64,000 nucleotides of DNA from Syngnathus acus (Eukaryota; Chordata; Actinopteri; Syngnathiformes; Syngnathidae): positions 4,613,664-4,677,663 of the forward strand of contig NC_051088.1 in NCBI RefSeq assembly GCF_901709675.1. The letters are read 5' to 3'. Positions within the stretch are counted from its first letter, which is position 1; each line of letters starts with the position of its first letter. The notes beneath the pieces are model-generated. The model searched no databases and was not told the DNA's origin. It saw only the letters and a program-made list of their open reading frames with translations. Shown piece by piece: positions 36,701 through 51,700 of this stretch. A program made the translations under genes and the position numbers.

Positions 36701-39700
36701 TCCGCGCGTTCAGCATACGCATGCATAGACACAGCTGGGAGCAATGCATTATGGGTGAGGCTTAAAATAAGCATGACAACCTGATGGTTCATTCAACTGC
36801 ACACTTGGAATGTTAGCTTTGCGAGCCGATAAAGGCGCATTTAAAAAAACTCATTATGCTTGAATGTAACCATGCATGTCATTTCAGGTATCCAAATGTG
36901 AACACCTTACATTTCCATGTAAAAATGGCAAAAACGTCTGGCGAGCCTTACATTTCAATGGCAAAAACGTCTGGCTCGAAATCATCTGGTCCCATCAGAC
37001 CAAAATGTGCCTCGGTTTAAAGTAATTTTGCCTTGGCACAGCTCAATGGGAAAATGTGCGTTTTTGATCCCTCAGTCTGGAACACTCTGTGCAGGAGGTG
37101 CTAATGGTTATTTTTTACATGCTTTGAAAACTCCTGCACGAGTGACAAAGCAGATAATAGAAGGCAGACAAAGTTAGAGACAGTTGTCCTAAAACTATAT
37201 GAAGTGGATAAAGCAGGGGAGGGGTTGAATTTGGAGAGGGCGAGAGCAGCAACATGAAGCTGGAGGGGCAGCAAGCAGCTGATGGATTACATTGATGACG
37301 AAACACTCATACTGTGTACTGCTTGTCCTGCAAACACTATGGGGCAGAAAAACAAGTTTAAATAATTATGAGTTAAATAATGTCACCTGTCTGGAATAGT
37401 GACTAATGCCTTTATGGTGATTGAATGATGCAAAAAGAGCTCTGGGGGGTGACTTATCCGCACAAGGGCAATAATTAAAATCCCATAATTACCTCCAAGT
37501 ACAAGGAGGAGTTAATGCTTTCAAAGTGGGCCTGGATTAATGCACAGGCAAACATGGGAACACATTTATGCTGCGGTGCCCCCAAACGGCAAATGTAAAA
37601 CAAAACAAAACAAAACATAATTGGAATTGAAATGGCCCAAAGAAATGTTTACACTACATCGACTAGTGTCCAAATACAAAAGACTTGCACAATACAGTGA
37701 TGTCCGATATAAGACAAGAGTGTTTTGTTATCAGGCAGTCATATTTGAAAACTACTCCCTTTGCACAAACGATTGCCACTTCATCCGTCGCATCTTCTGT
37801 GTCTAATAGGCGGTTCCTCCTCGGGGGCGGTGGTTTTGTTAAAAATGAATAAATGACTAATGAAAACTCCCACTTTAATTAGTAACTTTAATTTTGCCCT
37901 AAAGAAGGCATTTAGCATCACTATATGTTTCTAAATAAGTTGAAACAGCTTGAAGAAGACAATTTCCTCTTCCAGCATGACCATGTCCCAGCGCACAAAG
38001 CCAAGGCCATAAAGGATAAAGGTATGCTTCGATTAGTTGGCTGTGGAAGAACCCCAACATTTCTCTTTGCGAAGAAGTACACCAGAATACAAGCCGGGCC
38101 TCCGCAAATGTATTTCTGGATGAATTCCCAGATGCAGAATTTTAACAATAGTGTGCACGAACCGTAACCTTAATGAGGCCATCATGCTGCTTCGGCGAGC
38201 ACACTAGCGCTGCTATTGAAAGGGCAACTGGTCAAACATTGACATTGTTGTCATTCAATGTGGAGCGACAAACTCGAACATCAGTTCCCTGATTAGATTC
38301 TGGCAAAAAGGTCATCTGGGAATGCTCCTCAACAACTACCTACTTCAACCCTCTCTCCCCCTCCTCCATCCTAAACACAGTTCGCTTAAATTGTCCAGCA
38401 GTGGCTAATAATAGACTGGACTCGGAACAGTCTGAGTAGAGTCAAGGATATGTAAATGGGACGCTTTCTCCTGTGGGCAACTTCCTGGCCGCTGACAAGG
38501 GCGGGAGCCAATGAATGGAGGAGGAGAAAAGCGCGGTTGGCATGGCAACGCTGCCCGGCTGTCAGCGCAGTTCTAACTCGGGCGTAAGATGCAAATGCTA
38601 CTCAGTCTGCTTTAAGCCATATTGTCACAGTGCACATAATGCTTTTGTGTCATGATAGACCATTTTCATCTTTCTCTTATCTTGTTACGTGTTAGCAGAA
38701 GGATTCACAATGTTTTATTTTTTTAAATTTTCATCAGATACTCTCCCTAAATAAGACACCATCAGACCACCTTGTCTGTTTGCCGAACTACTCAAAATAG
38801 CTTCCAGTTCTCACAGTTAGCAAATTACTAAGTTAGGGTGACCGGACGTCCTCTTTTTCCCGGACATGTCCTACTTTTGAGCCCTAAAAAAACGTACGGG
38901 GGGGAATTTCAAAAATCGTCTGGGATTTTGTTGGACTGCCTCAAACATAATATAACCCTAACACAGAGTTAGGCAACCCAAAATGTTCAAAGAGCCATAT
39001 TGGCCCAAAAAAACAAAGAAAATACCTGTCTGAGCCGCAAAAATCTAAAAGCCTTTTAAAAAGTCAAAGTCAAATGCAACATAGACTGTCAATACATAAG
39101 TTGTATGCCTACTATTAAAATAATTTAAAGAAAAATAGTGGTGTCAATTTGATCATTTCTTCTTGCGGCCCATTAGAGTTCACGTACCTGCATAGCAGCA
39201 CTGTCTGTTCAATATCGGTCACGTCACACGACTCATCCATCACAGGCAATTGAGAAAGCTGGAGCTGAATTGATGTCCTTGATCTGCTGATCGGTGATAT
39301 TGTTTGTGCGGAGAGGAATGTCTTTAATTTCCTGAATGATCTCGGTTTTGTTTTTGAAGTCCGAAAATAGGCACTGATATTTTAATGAATGAATCCTTCA
39401 TGTACTTGTCATCGGTGAATGGTTTTCCGCGCTTTATTATCTCCCGAGCTGCAACAAAACTTGCAGCAGTAGTAGAGTTTGGAGATGCAATCCACTTCTT
39501 GAAACTGTTTTTTCGGTCCTCAAATTTCTCCACCAGCACTACAATTGCACCTTTCCTCTCAGTTCCAACTGGGTGATCGGCAGCAAATTTAGCATGCTTT
39601 AGCTGAAAATGTCACTCCAAATTGCTCTTGTTATTTTACAACTTCTCATTGCAAATCAAACATGCAGGCAATGCTTCAGCATTGGCAATGAAAGCAAATA

Positions 39701-42700
39701 GTTCAGTCCATTCTTTCTTAAAGCCTCTGTTCTCATCAGCAATCTTTCTCTTTTTGACTTTTGAATCCATGGCCCATCACTCACACACCTGTTTACAAAT
39801 CACCTGTGCTGTGTCGCAGGATATGACACAATTTTGCTATTTGGCATCATTCTTAAATATTTTTAATATATTTACTACATACATTTTACAGCATAAGTAT
39901 GGTTGTGTCGTGATTACCATCTAAAAACCATATTAAAAAAAAAAACCAATAAAAAAAAATATTTTTTCCATTTTCACGCATTTTTGCAAAACTTCCAGGG
40001 AGCCGCTAAGGGGGTGCTAAAGAGCCGCATGCGGCTCTGGAGCCGCGGGTTACCGACCCCTGCCCTAACATAATACATGTACAGTACATTGTCAATAGAA
40101 TTGCCACTCCGTTCCATTTCACTCAATTCCAGGTTTTTCTGTATTGTTCGCAAATAAGTCACGCCCTTCTCCTCAAATCTAGTCACTTTGATACGCAAGA
40201 GGAGGACGTATTTCTTTTGTCTTTTTTGACTTAGTGTACCACTATAAAACTAGTTAGTGTTAGTGTAAATAAGTTTTTGTTATTTTATATGTCATTTGTG
40301 TCATAACATATGACACAAATGACCCCCACCCCACCCCCCCCAAAAATGACCCCGCCCACTAAAAATGACCACGCTCCCGCCCAAAAAAAGGTGTCCTCTT
40401 TTTCCAGAAACCCAAATCTGGTCACCCTAGGTAAGTGTCAGGAGAATAGAGCAGATATCACCATGACAACCTCTCCGCCTGACTGCTATGAGAAGTGATT
40501 TTTACAAGGTTTGTTTTCTGATCTTCTGCCTCTTGCTGCTGCAAGGCAGATGGAACATTCCACCTCCCCCTAAATGTTATGTGTATTGGAACTAACCGAC
40601 ATAGGAGGTCATGTGAGCTTGAGCTCCTTTTAATGACGATTTTGACAAGAGACTTGTTTGGCCTTTTGTTACAAGTAGTTTATCACAAGACAAAAAAAAA
40701 AAAAGACCCCGCCACTCTGCAATTCTCAAGTTTATTTTCTATTAAGAATGATGTCTGATTCTAAAATGGTGGCTCACTGGATATTATCAAAATTTCAGCC
40801 AGTTTATCTTACCTCTAGAAAATTATATTATATTAGTGAAACTGCATACAAAGATACTTATTTCAAGATGTCCACATAGTTCTCCACCTAATTCTCTTCA
40901 AAGTTTAGGAATTATTTCTCCACTTCATAGCACGTACATCAATTTTTAGTAGTCAACATTTTTACTAGTTGCAGCTGTCAACAGGCTTCTCTCACCGCCA
41001 ATCAATGATTACGTTGCACGAGCTGCCCAATTCATTTCTTAGTTTCAAAACATATCGAGGGAAAAAAGCTTCCTGACTCTCAATGACATTTTCCTTGGGT
41101 AAAAGACGGTGACCTTTTTCTGTCTGACTGCAGGTGCCAAAAAGCTGGTCAACAGGGCCGTGCTATGGTACGTGCCCTGCTCACTGCAGAATGTCGACAA
41201 GATCATGGAGGTGCCGCCTATCAAGGTAAATTTCAGATGTCCTGACCTTAATCAACCAAACTTTGGCATTTCTCCAGGCTCCTATCTTTCACGGAGAGGC
41301 CAGCTGATCAAGAAATGGTCACGCAACATCTGAAATAACCCTGCCTCTTGCCCAAAATCCGCTGAGATAGACTCTAGCTCATCCATGTCCCTAGCAAGGA
41401 TGATCGCCCTCATCTTTGCTTCACATCACAAAATAGTCTTATGATATACGTAGAAGCAGTTCCCTCTGTCATCAAGAGCAATTCATAGATCATTCTTTGC
41501 TATCTTGACACAATGTACACACCACATGCAAGGTAAAGGAAAGGTTGGAGCTTCATATGCGAAGAACAGGTGTAAATGAATAGGTTCATTACACGATTGC
41601 ATAGCAACGCAAAACATCCCATGGCATCAATTTTTCCATCACAAATGTCTGCGTAGTTTGACGCAGAACAAGAGGCGGAGGGTCGGAAGCGCTATGAGGC
41701 TCAGAAGACAGCCAGACTCAAAACCAACGATTTGGTTGAAGTTGTGCCACCTCCATCCAAGCCAGGTAACAGACTCACTTAGAAGAACGTAATTGGTTCT
41801 AAAAAGACAAAACTAAGTTGTCCTAAAATGGTCATGCAAACAGCGGCAGCAAAATGTACTGTAATGGATTGTTGTGCTGCATTACAGAAAAGCACACAGT
41901 TGGCTTCAGTCAGTCCAGCCTGATCCATCTGGTGGGTCCCTCGGACTGCACACTCCACGACTATGTTCATGGAGGTGAGTTCATTGGCTTGCCTTACTCA
42001 TTCCACACGGCTGACAAAGGCCAGCATGTAAAACAGCTACTAGGGCTTGAGTGACTATTTTCCATTTGTTTCCATCGACTGTAAATGATGAAAGTCGAGT
42101 GAAATTCAATCAAACGATAATGTCACTGATATTGTTTCAGCATGTGATATCACAGTGATTTTGGCAATTTGCACCCACTTCTAAAATGAACATTACCGCC
42201 ACCTGCATGACTAAAGCAGAACAGTATCACCTATGACACAGATTAATCTCATTCAATACCACACACAGCAATGTGATTTAATCACCCATAGTTTGCACTT
42301 TAGTTGCCTTGTGATTTGTTGGTCCCCAATCCTTTTGACACATTTATAGCCACTCCCCAAAGAGGTCCTAGCACTTCATATTTATTGGGTAGCAGTTTCG
42401 ACAGCTTGTTGGAGAAAAAAAAAAAAAAGGCTGACATATGCCTTTTGGACTGGCCGTATCTCAACGTATCCACACTTGGCTTTGGACCCGGCGGTTCATT
42501 TAAGACCTAAAATATGCATATTGCGGCTGGTTTGCGGCTTAATTTATGGATCAGATATTCCTCTGGAGATCAATAAAATACAGCAGTAACTAAACATTTG
42601 GAAGATATAGCAGCAGGGTGTCATGTACGGTGCATTTTTTATCAATTCATTTGCTCTCACATTGATTGGCAGACTACAGAGTTTGGCTGTCTCTACCATC

Positions 42701-45700
42701 TATGCAAACCCATTTCTTAAACAAATGCACACAATTCACCCACTGCAGTCAAATAGTTTTGACACAACATAAACATAAAGAGAGTGACTCTACTAATGAA
42801 AGTGTAGTCTTTTTTTCCCCCCCCCCAAGTTGTAGCTTTGCCCATTCTATAGTAATCAGCAGGAGAATACGGCTTTGGCTTCTGACCGTGCAGTACTGTA
42901 AACTGGCGTTACGTTAACTCTTGAAAGAAATGTGTTTGAACATAACCTTTGTTTTGAGCTGTCGAGTACAAAATGCCAGCACAAATGTGTTGTGCAGAAA
43001 GAAATAAGGGCATGCCTTTACATATCTACTGGTGGCATATTAATTGTTTGATGAAGTGGTGTATCCAAATGCTTCTGTCCATATGCCATTTTGGGTGCTG
43101 TTGGCATTCCTGCCTATATCATGTGGACAACAGGAGAGATGTGAGCGAGATGAACAAGAGAAAGCGCATGGAGGGCAGGGACCAGAGAGATCGAAGCAAA
43201 CAAGGCGGGACAGATAAACGTTGCACGTGTCATGCTTGGCTTTTTAATTTGGAGAGCTTGCTGAGACATCTGTCCAATTAAGACTCATGCAACGCACACC
43301 GTCTTTATACATGCTATTGCTCATTAGGGCAATGTTCCCCGTTGCTCAGTGCTGCTGCTTGCACTACACTTGTTTTGTTTACATAAGCACGAGTCAGGTC
43401 AGGCAGCCTCCCTTTTGCTCCCCCTCCCCTTTCCGCCTCTCTTGCTTGAGGAAATGTACTTCTATTTGACAATACAAACTAATCATTTTCTGTATGTTTC
43501 CCCTCCGCTCTGTGGAGATGTGACCTAGTTAGCTGCAGCCTAAGGAGACATAAAGCACACGCATAAACACAGGAACATTCAAGAGCACGTATGGGAAGTC
43601 TCTGCTGGTTAACACGGCAAAGCTTGAGGAGTCCTTTTCTCGACTACAGCAACGGAGGATAGGTGACATTACATCAATTTTGCATCCATTTAAACGAGGA
43701 TACAATTTGATGCAATCCAGCTGTTTTATGACATTAAGCAGTTGCCTCTATTTGGTCAGTTAAAGAAATGTTTTTTTTAAATACTCAAGGTAATGCGTAG
43801 GTGATTCTCTATGTTTTCACACTCGCCAATATCGCATGCCATTTCTCTTAAAGGCATATGCCTGTAAATTAACATGACAATCCGTACAATATTCTGCATT
43901 TGTTATGCAATTTGTTTTTGTGTTCAACTACATTTACAACATGTTTAAAAGGTGACATTTTGGGTGGGAAAACTATACGCAGTGTCGCAATTAAATGACA
44001 TTTACTTCATCAAATATTTTAAAAAATCTCGTAAGGTATTTTCAAATTTAAGGTCTTATGTTTTTCATGGATCCCATTAAAATTCACAAGTTCAAACTCC
44101 ACCTTTCATAACTGCCAGAAAACCTTCATTGTCACTGAAATAAGTCTTAATTGACAACTTGACAGTTGGGTGTGTCAGAAGTGCAGATGGGAGAATCCAT
44201 GCCAATGAAAAGCATGTAAGTCCAGCCCTTAAAAAAGAACTTACTCCGCTCAAGAGAATCCAGTCGTAAATGCAGGAGCAAGGTTTGTGACGATGTTGCT
44301 AGCCAATGTTAATTACCAGAGGGAGTCTTCAAACTTAACATTCCTTTTCTTTGCTGCATTTTTACAGTTGTCTGCTCACTTGTCCTCATTAATCTTGCCC
44401 CCCACCATCATTAGTCCACGTTGTAAGGAAGCGTACCACCTGTTTCCATGGAAACACCAGTTGATTTCCCCGGTGGACAAAAATATATGTATTATATGTA
44501 TGTATGTATTCTGGGGGGTGATATTTGATTTCTTACTTCTCAGAAGCCTAAGATGAATAAAAATACAAAACTCAGAATTCCATCTTTCCTTTTAAAGATG
44601 GTAAAATCTTGAACGCTCATTGAAACATTTGATGATGCTGGGTGTTCTTTAGTAGTTGTTTTGACAGGTGCTCTAATGCAGGACATGTTTTAAGCACCAT
44701 TTTGCATTTATTTGAATTCCCAGCACTGCAACCTTTGAATTGTTAAACAAATTATAGCACTGAGAATGAATGAGATAAGAATCCAAGTGTTATTGTGCAT
44801 CCACTGTACAATATATGCAAATTAAGTACGATTTGGTTACAGAAGAAATTGCATTAGAAGAGCATTTTGAAAAGCGTCTGAAAACGCTGACTGAAAAGTT
44901 TATTTGGGTTGGGTATGACAATAAATATGGCAAAATATTAGAACTTGCTCTCAGTATGGTGCAGTGCATTTCTGCGCCATTCCAAATAACAACCACAAAA
45001 ATAAACATCCACTTATTATAAATCTAACATTTCCATTCCAGAAACTCCATCTCAGTTGCTGTGCCTGTTGCTGAGTGTGCACAATAACAGTCAGCACTTC
45101 TCTGTAATTTTGTAAGCAGTGTGCTAAATTAAGCCTGAAGGAAGAATAGTACTTAGAAAAACAACCATTTATGGCGGTTCCCGCAATGATTTGGGGAGAT
45201 TTCTGGGAGGCACCAACATTAACAGAAGCCGTTTCCATAGTTACAGCTCATTAGGAGGCAGTTTGAGCAATTGATGCTATCCACGATGAAAGCACTTGCA
45301 GGGGGGGTGGATTAAAAGGTGAGCAGAGGGCAACAACAGGAGCATAAAAAGTGATAAAAGGACCTACAGTGAGTTTACTGATGGACCATCATCGGCGTAA
45401 AGATTATTTTTACCATAATCCATCAAATCAAGAATATAATAAAATAAAATTAACATAAGTGTAATTTGAGAAAATCAGGATTGCCCTACTGCGACATGCA
45501 CAATTTCTAAACAGTAAATTGTAATTCCAATAAAAACAAATGCATGTGAATGCAATGAAGACTATGTTGGCTAATACATCAAAGTGTATCACAGCACTCC
45601 CAAGAGACGACATTTCTCTTCTGATGCTCAGTAAGCACTTTAAAGACCATGTAAAGGGAATTTGTTTCGAAATACAAAATACAGGTTTGAAAGTAAATGC

Positions 45701-48700
45701 TGAAAACACACGCAAAGATTTAATAGTATTCATTTGTGGAGTTACAACGTTAAACTGCTTTTCATCGTTTTAACCTACCTGATTTTTTTCCGGTACGAGT
45801 TCCTTCCATCACTATAGACTGACACTGTACATAAGCACCTTTATTTGAAAACGCATCTTCCCTTGAGATAGACTGTTGAAATCCCACTGCCTCATTATCA
45901 GTTATGATTGGGTGCCCGTCAACACACTCAGATAGAGAATAGCAGAGGTCTGGGGGGAAAAAACAAGTTGAACGAGGCGACCGGCATATGGACAAGGGCG
46001 GATGGTTCTTTTAAGAGGGCCTTGTCGTTGCAGCGTGGAAAAGCAAACTCCAAGGCAAAAATGTACAAAGTCTGAGGGGGTTCATATGAAATGTTGATTT
46101 TCTATGAAGCCCGCCTTGAAGACCTCCCTCTACTCTTCTGCGACCATTACAGCACAATGTACTTTGGGGGGATGGTGGCAAGGAGTGTGATCACAGAGGT
46201 ATTTTGCCCTTTGGCAAACTGGGCTGCACTTGGGACTGGCTTACTAATTGGACTTTTTCCCCGCTTTGGAGTGAGCTCTCTTTCCTCTTCACACACAGCA
46301 ACGCCATGACACCCCCAATCCCGCCTGCCCCCTCAACCCCCCATCCACCCTCTGGCTTGTTCCCTCCCGACGGCAAAGAGAGTCATAATGTGCCATGTCA
46401 CCCTGGGAATGTGTAACGGAGGCCCTCGGGCTGTCTTGGCCTTGCTTGTCCTCATTTTCAGTCACACATTCAGTCACACCGTCAATCTTTTTCGTCGGCT
46501 CTACAGTACATGGCGTAATGGGAACTGTATTATCTACCATACAGTGAACCTTTGTTCATCGCAGAAGAAACCTTCTTGACCACTGGGTAGCGTAATGTTG
46601 TGTCACTCTGGCGAGGACTCACTGTGTGACACCAAGTTTAACAGTGTTTATGGTTTTACTTTTCTCCTAAAATGACGACAATGAAAGAAACTCTTTTCTC
46701 AAGAGATCATTTCGTCATATCCGTAATTTCCGCTTCAGCACTTTTTCGTGTGTCAGTTGTACTCACAGATCCACCGACCGCAGTGATTCAGTACTCCTTG
46801 AGTAAGCCAGCCAGAAGACTCGAAGAATCCGGCACACGATTCCTGTTTAAGTATGAAGATTCAAATCATTTGCTTAGGTGGCTAAATTATTTACAAAAAC
46901 AAATGTTTGAAAACAAAAAGCAAAATTAGATGCAAATATATTGTACTTAAGCAAAATAAAACTCAACTGTACTCAACGATTTGTAAATATGCTGAGTTAG
47001 AAAATGTAATTAGGTCATACCACCAGAGAGACCCTACACATTTTGAGAATTGACACTGGTGTTGACCTTGAGCTAGATTATAGGTACTAGGTCTTCAGGA
47101 GCAACCACCTTGGAAGAGTAGAAGTTGCCTGTCAACAATTATGATGCATATTCTGTAGATGGGACGAGGCAATGTTGTTTTGTTCAGTTCTGGTGATAAG
47201 GATTAGCTGGGCCGCACACTCGCACATGTAGAATATCAGCGTCGGCCCGATATTTTAAGGGCATCAGGCAGAGCTTGATGAGATCAGAGGAGAGGATCGG
47301 ACATTAAAAAGTGACATCAAATTGGAAACGGGAAGTCACGGATGACACAACTGAATGAGGAAGAATCAAGAAGACATAATGTTCCATATGAAAGTTGTCA
47401 AAGCTTTAGCTTATTAGCAAAATACTTCATCGATTTAGGAGGAACAAGATGTCAGCCCGACATTGTCAGGGTAATACAAAACTTTATTCTAAAGCAACGG
47501 AACAGGCTGTCTTTTATGTGAATGCAGCAGGCTGCACATTCTTGTTTCTACTCCCACACATTAAGTGCAGATGGTCAGAGCCAAAAAAGCCATCCCTAGC
47601 AGACTTATTGATTTTGTGTTGCATGTGAACCTCAGGGGGAATGAATCTGGCAAGCACATTTTATCACTAAAAATTGCACTTCTTTCAGAGATGGCATGTA
47701 GATGTTAATAGATGAGACAAAATGCCAAAGAAAACAAATGAAAATGTTCCCCCTGTTGAGTGCATCGTAGCAAATGGCTAAAAGTTGGGCATGTTCCTTC
47801 CAGAGGGGAATATGTTACCTATTATTAGTTTCTGTTTTTTTTAAAGCAAATGAGAAGGAAGGAAGGAATCAGGCAATGGCTAGTTTGCTTGTATGGTCAC
47901 CCATTGAAATAAAATGTTGAGGTCAGTTGCTGTCTTTCACTTTAAATCTTCCTCCTCTGCGCTTCAAAAATATGCCTTTTATCCAAATACTGTAGTCTCA
48001 ATCCTCTCTGTTCATCTTTTATTTCCAGAAAACAAAACAAAACGCAACTTGTAAAAACATGAATGGCATTTTCTTGCTTGGTTTTATGTTTTAATTACCG
48101 GTCTCAAAAACAATCTATGCTGCTGCAGGTAATGTCATGTAAGCATATTGGTAGTGACTTCAGCACCAGGCAGTTCTAATGATTGCCAATGACACTAACT
48201 GAAAAATCGGTGTTAGGGTTGACAAATTATTTTGATCGTATGATTATGTAGGTATGTAGATGAGAATCATTAACTTTATTAAAAGTTTTCACCTTTCCTT
48301 GACTCTGGAAATTTTCCACATTCAGTTGTTGAAACCTTCCAAATGATATGGAAACATTCTTGCTTAGTTGGTTATCTAAAATGCTCCCCAAAATAAATAG
48401 CAGATTGTTGTCTCAGTACCAAATATGCTGGCAGGGGAGGCGTAGTGGAGCTGTGACCCAGAAGGTCTCTGTCTCATTCAATAAGGGATAAGAAACAATT
48501 TCAGATGCCCTCTATTCTCCCTGTGCTTGTGGGATCCAATGTCTGTTTCATTTACAGTTTTGTTTGAATACTGTACAAGAGCCATACCGAAGTACCTCAA
48601 AATTCACGGGATTCTTGACATTGTACAACTCAAGGTACCACTCCACTGACTTGTTTCAGGACTTCTGATGGAAAGGGTAACTCATCTACTGATCCTATTT

Positions 48701-51700
48701 GTAGATGTCAAGCATGTGGCTGAAGTATGCCTGTCTGTGTTTTGGCCAGGTGCGACCATGAAGCTGATGGATGAGGTTGCCGGCATTGTGGCAGCACGCC
48801 ACTGCAACACCAACATTGTCACGGCTTCTGTGGATGCCATCAACTTTCATCGCAAGATTAAGAAAGGTTACCATGACAATGCTTAACTCTTGAGACCCTT
48901 TAATGATGCTCTTTATTACTATACAATTGAAGCATTGGGAGACAAGCCAAGGTTATATGAGATGATTTAGGATTTGCTCCAGCATCAAAGGATCCATTTG
49001 GTGTCTGGCAAAACCATTTATTTATTTTTTTATTATTTTAGGCTCCTCAAGTTTAGAAATTAGCTGTTTATTTATTTCTCACTAAAATTGGTCAATCAAA
49101 AATATTCATTCATTTTTAAAGTAATTCATGTTATTTATTCATATGTTATACTGCACAATATACAAAGTAGCATTTGGGATTTTAATACATTCTAAATAAA
49201 TTAATTATGAATAACAAAATCACAGGATGAACACATTTTGTTTGATTAATAAAATAACATACATACTTTAAATACAGTACTCATTTGAACTTTAACCTTA
49301 TCTACAAATGAACTGATTCATATGTCTGTTTTAAAAATCCAAATGTGGACTGCAACGATTTGCCCACCTCTGATTGCAACCCTTGCAATGGTTTTATTTT
49401 GTCCATCTTAAAATGATCCTTTTTCTAAAAATGCTTGATGGTAAGCCATGAAGCCAACACATTCAAAATAAACTTCTAAAGCATGCAGACGATAAGAGTC
49501 TACATCTAGATGTGACATCCAAAAAATGTTTGCAGCATAGACAAACACATGCTCATTTTTCGTGTAGTCTAGTTTATTATTTGAGCTTCAAAATAGAACT
49601 CAGTCTGCAGGGATAATGCCTTCCCACCATGTTTCCGTGGCAACCTGCGGTAATGACACTGTTTGAGCGCATCAAAAAGAAACAACCTCATGGACAAAAG
49701 TGGATATAATACTTGTTTTGAAAAAAGTTTACTTTTTTACTTTATTGATTCATTTATTGATTCAAGTGAAAAACATTCCGTGTGTCTTTTGTCTCTCAGT
49801 GGATGTTTAAGATAATGTTCATTATCTAAAAATATCCAGTGCAAGATCGCATAATGTTTCCCCTTCCTGGCTCGTTACCAGCAGGTCTTTAAACATTGTA
49901 ACAACCTTTATAAAGTTGTCATTTTGAATTGATTTGGCAAGCAATGTTTTTCATGTTTCACCTTTGACAACAGTGATGATATCAGAAGCACGTGGCTGTA
50001 CGTAAACACACAAAAAGACATTTTCCTTTTCGCTCTTCCCCTGTCAAGGCTGTGTGGTGACCGTCACAGGCCGTCTCACATTCATCAGCAGCAAGTCCAT
50101 GGAAATAGAAGTGGTAGTAGATGCCTGCTTATTGGTTGACGCGGAGAAAGTTTCCTATCGTGCAGTCTCTGCCTTCTTCATTTTCATCTCGCTGGACAAA
50201 TTTGGCAAAGCTCAGTCTGTCCCTCCTCTCAAGGTTGGTAGCATCTTACAGACTCTTTGACGCTTAAATGTCCCGGGCCTGTCATTCATTCTTGTCCTTG
50301 CCAGTGACACCTTATAGAGTGATTTCATTCTGTGAGATCTATCCATGGTATTAAAATTGCAATGACTTAGTTTTGATTTATTATCAAGCATAATATTTTG
50401 CCACTAACAGAGGATTGCAAGTTTTTTTTTTTTTTATCTATTTAATGAGAAATTATTTTTAGCGTTGAAATTCACTTAAAGAGCTTTTACAGCATTTTAG
50501 GCACTTTATGTTGGTGCACTTAAAAATTATAAGGATATATATGTTTTTTTTGCATTTTAACAAGGTTTAAATCAGAATTGGCTTCAAGTGAAATGACCAT
50601 TTGTGCCAATAAAAAACAATTACATTTTAAAATAATTACATTTTAGGAAATCAGTTTCTACAGTATGAAAATGCCTTGTGGCGTAACAACCATTTAAAAA
50701 GTAGGAACTTACTTATATTAGGCATTGGACTCAGATTTTATGTGGGAGAAGTTGTTGGTGGTACTTTAAGGATTATGATTAGGTGATCATGATTAAGAAT
50801 ATTTGAGTCCTCCTTCAGGCAGTCAATAGAGAGGCAGTGCCTGTAATTCCGCTAATTCGAGTTCCATTTGATGAAATGCATCGCTGTGTGTTGCAATATT
50901 GTCGTGAGGAAGCCATGGTTGAATCCTAATGTCCTAACAAGATCCCTGAGTGTTTGCTAACCATTTGGCTGATTTCGCACTTCCTACCTGCTTATAAAGC
51001 TTCTGTGTATACGTACCTGCTGAGTGCAATAGGACACCTGCTGTTGGAGCTGGGTGTGCAGCACACCCTCATCCATATGCAAACACACTACCATCTGTTT
51101 AAAGGAGCAACCTCCCTGTTTTATGCAGCATTGTGCAGATACTGTAGATCAAGTGCTTAAAATCATGGTTGATTGTTTTGAAGCTAAAAGCCTGGCCTCA
51201 GACGTTGAGCCTGCAAAACACGCCACGTGTGCCGATGAAAACTTTATTCATATTTGCAAATATCACAACATTTGTGTTGATTAGTACAGCATACTGTGCA
51301 ATCAGCATGTGACTGTGGAAATAGTTGATGATATTTTGGATAAATATTTTATTATTTTTACATAAATAAATGTAATCACTTGTGAAACAACCAAGTCTAT
51401 ACGCAATACAGTAAAAGCACAAGTGAAATAGAAAGAGTGAGCCTAGCTTGGCTACGATGTCTCTGTCATTAGTTGTTGTCATTACATGGCTGAATATATG
51501 TGACATCCTGGCTAACAATCTTCATTGAATGAATGTGGTCAAAATTGTATTTGCCTTGCCATCTGCTCAGCAGATCACATGTAGTAGATAATAAGGTTTC
51601 ACACATCAGTCCAATTTTCATCTTAATTCCCCTGTGGGACTTGGATAGATGGAAATTCTGTGATGTTGTTTGACCTCAATCGGTTCTCAGATTAGTTTGT

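Larger units (their letters stand above)
32615..41133 (+). other. acot7 8.5-kb intron
   Basis: Contains repeat relics at 33296-33425, 34151-34370, 35979-36026 and 37915-38165, and the nested transposons at 38834-40429. It also has three X-box palindromes (33831, 35316, 38536). No separate gene is recognised. Confidence 0.7.
41975..48749 (+). other. acot7 6.8-kb intron
   Basis: No separate gene is seen. It holds X-box motifs at 44442 and 45231. Several open frames near 100 codons (42973-43281, 45428-45733) have no recognisable content. Confidence 0.65.
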
